Shown one piece after another: positions 6,887 through 8,599 of a DNA stretch of 8,599 nucleotides. The stretch spans positions 80,304 to 88,902 of the forward strand of contig NHBP01000017.1 in NCBI GenBank assembly GCA_002168195.1, read 5' to 3'. The notes under the pieces were generated by a model, which was given only the letters and a program-made list of their open reading frames with translations, ran no database searches and had not been told where the DNA came from. Within the stretch, counting starts at the first letter, position 1. Every line of letters starts with the position of its first letter. The translations under genes were made by a program, and so were the position numbers. This DNA is from Planctomycetaceae bacterium TMED10 (GTDB lineage: Bacteria > Planctomycetota > Planctomycetia > Pirellulales > UBA7805).

Positions 6887-7540
6887 TCAGCGGGGATACA
6901 CGCGTAAAATGACGCTCTCCGAACCTCCTGGACTCGTATTGGAATAGCTCAGCAGCATGCGAAGTTCTAAATCTCGCAGCAGTCCAGCTTCTCGCGATTC
7001 AAGCCTCTCTTCTACCCAGGCCGGCCCTTTCACCATGAGAATCTGGCCAATCGATTGCCAATGGGGGCTAAACCACGTAAGAATTTTATGCAACTTAGCC
7101 ACCGCACGTATGGTAAGCGTATCGAAGGATTCCTCGGCCAATACGTTTTCTGCCCGCCCGTGGATAACGCGAACGTCTGCACCCACGGCTTCGGCAATCG
7201 TCTGTACCACTTTCGCCCGCTTCGCGACTGACTCAGACAAGGAAAGCGAAAGATCAGGGCGTAAAATCGAAAGAATCATACCGGGAACACCGCCCCCCGT
7301 ACCGACGTCAAGAACGCGGGTCCCTGGCTCTAAAAATCGCTCAAGCATCAAACTATCCTGCAAATCTCGATCGATAAATTTTTCGATTGTCAGGTGCCGC
7401 GTTAAGTTAATTTTTTTATTCCATTCCCAAAGCTGACGCCGGTAATCATCAAGTTGCTCAATCTGGTCTTCAGAACAATTGAAACCTTGTTTCGCAACTG
7501 CGTCCGATAAGGCGGCAAGATGGCGTGTTGATTCAGTCAT
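6887..7540 (-). CDS. rsmG: 16S rRNA (guanine527-N7)-methyltransferase RsmG (GidB)
   Basis: This 217-residue SAM-dependent methyltransferase is expected to make m7G527 in the 530 loop of 16S rRNA in the small ribosomal subunit. Family marks are WNKKINLT (40-47), the SAM-binding loop LDVGTGGGVPG (77-87), the acidic residue Glu103 in LSESVAKR after strand 2, the TIRAVAKL segment (143-150, Arg145 aligned with the conserved Arg of SRA) and the MVKG segment (169-172). Length is normal (E. coli 207). ATG 7538-7540 is well supported by TAGGAAAAA directly upstream, an AGGA Shine-Dalgarno. It is downstream of the VOC gene by about 95 bases and upstream of cysD by 107 bases, all on the - strand. No intrinsic terminator is visible after it. 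The usual gidA or parAB neighbours are absent from the window. Confidence 0.94.
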   Translation of the reverse strand: MTESTRHLAALSDAVAKQGFNCSEDQIEQLDDYRRQLWEWNKKINLTRHLTIEKFIDRDLQDSLMLERFLEPGTRVLDVGTGGGVPGMILSILRPDLSLSLSESVAKRAKVVQTIAEAVGADVRVIHGRAENVLAEESFDTLTIRAVAKLHKILTWFSPHWQSIGQILMVKGPAWVEERLESREAGLLRDLELRMLLSYSNTSPGGSESVILRVYPR

Positions 7541-7635
7541 TTTTTCCTACAAAAAATATTCGCAAAGAAACGCGATAACAAACAATTCTTTAACGTAGCA
7601 CGCACAGAATGGATCAGCGAACGTGTGGCCCCTCT

Positions 7636-8028
7636 CTAGGATTCAGGATAAATACCGACTTCAAGACAATTACCATCGGGATCCTGAAAAAAAATCTGCT
7701 GAAAACCGGCGGCATTGACCTGTCGTTTATACGGAACTTCGTGTTTTTTTAGCCGATCTTCAATGGCATCCAGGTCGTCAACAACCATCGCAAAATGTGG
7801 CGCAAGCGAATCAATAGGACCTCGCTGGCCTCGGGCCGAAGCATGCTGAATAAGATGGACTTGTAAATTTCCGGGCACATGATGAAGCCACGCGCCAGCA
7901 AAAGAAAACGCCGGGCGGTCGATCTGTTGCATGCCGACAACCCCCACATAAAATTTGGCAGCTGCCTCCGGGTCACAAGTGGGAAGAGCAATATGATGCA
8001 GCAATTGGGGACAGAGCGGGTCGGGCAT
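7636..8028 (-). CDS. VOC (glyoxalase/bleomycin resistance/dioxygenase-fold) family protein
   Basis: This protein of about 130 residues has the two beta-alpha-beta-beta-beta modules of the vicinal oxygen chelate fold. Module 1 begins LLHHIALPTCDPEAAAKFY and ends with QVHLIQH. Module 2 begins PHFAMVVDDLDAIEDRL and ends FFQDPDGNCLEVGIYP. Likely metal ligands, numbered from ATG 8026-8028, are His12 (HIAL), His58 (VHLI), His78 (HFAM) and Glu123 (CLEV). This is the H/H/H/E pattern of metal-dependent VOC enzymes. Glyoxalase I, methylmalonyl-CoA epimerase, lyases and dioxygenases share this fold, so the reaction is not assigned. The start is uncertain: in-frame ATGs at 8035-8037, 8062-8064 and 8122-8124 also exist. 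I prefer 8028 because the conserved fold begins eight residues later and GGA lies about nine bases upstream. The farthest ATG lies upstream of a possible -10 box (TATAGT, 8089-8094). It is the first gene of the minus-strand series leading to rsmG. Confidence 0.82.
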   Translation of the reverse strand: MPDPLCPQLLHHIALPTCDPEAAAKFYVGVVGMQQIDRPAFSFAGAWLHHVPGNLQVHLIQHASARGQRGPIDSLAPHFAMVVDDLDAIEDRLKKHEVPYKRQVNAAGFQQIFFQDPDGNCLEVGIYPES

Positions 8029-8372
8029 TATCGGCATTCCATGGAATAGCAAAAACAGAGACATGCGGGCCACCGCATGATTACCGGCACTATACCTAGC
8101 TGCTAGCAAGACGGAAACGGGCAATTGATGGGTTCAAGAAACCAATATTTAGAGCACAGAAAGTTTACTGATTAGGAAGGACCGATAATTTATAAGGATT
8201 TTCTCGATTTTTATGATTATTCATCCGATGGTTAAGATCAGGGTGGGCTAAATAGGACTTTCGGTTATCTCCGCGCCGAATTTCTTCTGCGCTCACCCCA
8301 GCAAACTTGAACGATCGTTTTAGATCGTTTTTGAGAATGAAAGCCGTAGGGTGAGTGAAAGGAAAGAGCGAA
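8029..8372. other. Intergenic region between the VOC gene and the lipoprotein gene
   Basis: These 344 bases separate divergent genes. The VOC side contains a possible - strand -10 box, TATAGT (8089-8094), with only a poor -35. The centre (8125-8255) is A/T-rich with no convincing gene or promoter pair. The lipoprotein side holds three inverted repeats described separately. A long open frame on the - strand (8165-8581) crosses this stretch and the lipoprotein gene, but its product has no recognisable family and looks like chance. Confidence 0.5.
8260..8357 (+). promoter_or_regulatory. Structured leader upstream of the lipoprotein gene
   Basis: Three dyads are packed here. TTCGG (8260-8264) pairs with CCGAA (8276-8280). 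An outer stem CGCTCACCC (8290-8298) pairs with GGGTGAGTG (8349-8357), nine pairs including one G-T. Inside it AACGATC (8310-8316) pairs with GATCGTT (8323-8329), with a T run at 8328-8332. The inner element also contains a direct repeat, GATCGTTTT (8313-8321 and 8323-8331). The outer stem ends just before the AGGA Shine-Dalgarno of the next gene. The inner hairpin plus T run resembles a weak terminator, so attenuation is possible but unproven. Confidence 0.35.
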
Positions 8373-8599
8373 ATGCATTCAAATAAACTACTTCTGGGCC
8401 TTGTGCTTATGACACTTCTCTTTTCTGGTTGCAGTGCATGTCCTTGGAGAGTTGGCGTCTGGAGAGAAACTCCGACCAATGTTGGCCCACAGGACACATG
8501 TAGCTCATGTGGTGAGGTTTCCTGCGCAGGCAATTGTACGGGACACCTATTGTCAACGTGGTATCCGGCGAAGCATCTCATCCGAGGGTTCCATCATGC
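8373..8599 (+). CDS. Cysteine-rich lipoprotein, partial (runs off window)
   Basis: The first 75 codons are visible, with no stop before the window edge. The N-terminus has Lys5, a hydrophobic core (residues 6-17) and a lipobox FSGC, predicting signal peptidase II cleavage before Cys20 and lipid anchoring in the envelope. The mature part has further cysteines at 23, 43, 46, 51 and 55, including CSSC and CAGNC. Such spacing could bind metal or form disulfides, but six cysteines in 75 residues is all the sequence tells. AGGAAAGAG lies seven bases upstream of ATG 8373-8375, a good Shine-Dalgarno that supports the start. I do not recognise the family. Short Cys-rich lipoproteins are familiar from planctomycete genomes, usually without known function. 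The gene is preceded by the structured leader. Confidence 0.72.
   Translation, partial: MHSNKLLLGLVLMTLLFSGCSACPWRVGVWRETPTNVGPQDTCSSCGEVSCAGNCTGHLLSTWYPAKHLIRGFHH

Noticed and set aside
7541..7635. Promoter for rsmG (TTGTTA-N17-TATTTT on the - strand).
   Set aside because: The -10 would lie about 12 bases from the ATG, leaving almost no leader for the clear Shine-Dalgarno; more likely an A/T-rich coincidence.
8165..8581. 138-codon open frame on the - strand opposite the lipoprotein leader and gene.
   Set aside because: Its product shows no domain, it runs antisense through the lipoprotein signal peptide region, and the opposite strand has a better ribosome binding site and signal peptide.

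Overview
The window looks like part of the chromosome of a Gram-negative bacterium of moderate G+C content. An LpxA homologue implies lipid A synthesis. The short TPR protein, the fused CysN/CysC of the planctomycete/NodQ-like type, and a Cys-rich lipoprotein of a kind I associate with planctomycetes together suggest Planctomycetota. That placement is from memory of these families, not from a search, and I hold it with moderate confidence. No tRNA, rRNA, CRISPR array, insertion sequence or phage gene is visible.

Layout: a strong rho-independent terminator (22-54) closes a gene left of the window. It is followed on the + strand by a LOG-family nucleotide phosphoribohydrolase (231-1193) and a class I cysteine desulfurase (1241-2434). 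The desulfurase converges on a small TPR protein on the - strand (2431-2772), and their stop codons overlap. A divergent intergenic region (2773-2983) separates the TPR gene from lpxA (2984-3841, TTG start). lpxA converges on a minus-strand block read right to left: a VOC/glyoxalase-fold protein (7636-8028), rsmG (6887-7540), cysD (5856-6779) and a fused cysN/cysC (3909-5846). A good sigma70-type promoter (6828-6856) lies just upstream of cysD, so cysD-cysNC is probably its own transcription unit. At the right edge a Cys-rich lipoprotein gene (8373 onward, +) runs off the window behind a 344-base leader/intergenic region rich in inverted repeats.

How the genes fit together: CysD and the GTPase part of CysN form ATP sulfurylase, which activates sulfate to adenylyl sulfate (APS) at the entry of sulfate assimilation. 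The fused APS kinase domain should convert APS to PAPS, but its Walker A motif ends in GKR instead of GK-S/T and two other expected residues differ, so kinase activity is doubtful. The cysteine desulfurase mobilises sulfur from cysteine, but it has no isc, suf, nif or dnd neighbours. LpxA (lipid A), RsmG (16S rRNA methylation) and LOG (nucleotide metabolism) are housekeeping genes. I see no defence island or clearly new multi-gene system here. The most useful second looks are the altered APS kinase domain, the altered PLP-loop motif of the cysteine desulfurase, the cysD promoter that fixes its start, and the structured leader with its orphan lipoprotein.
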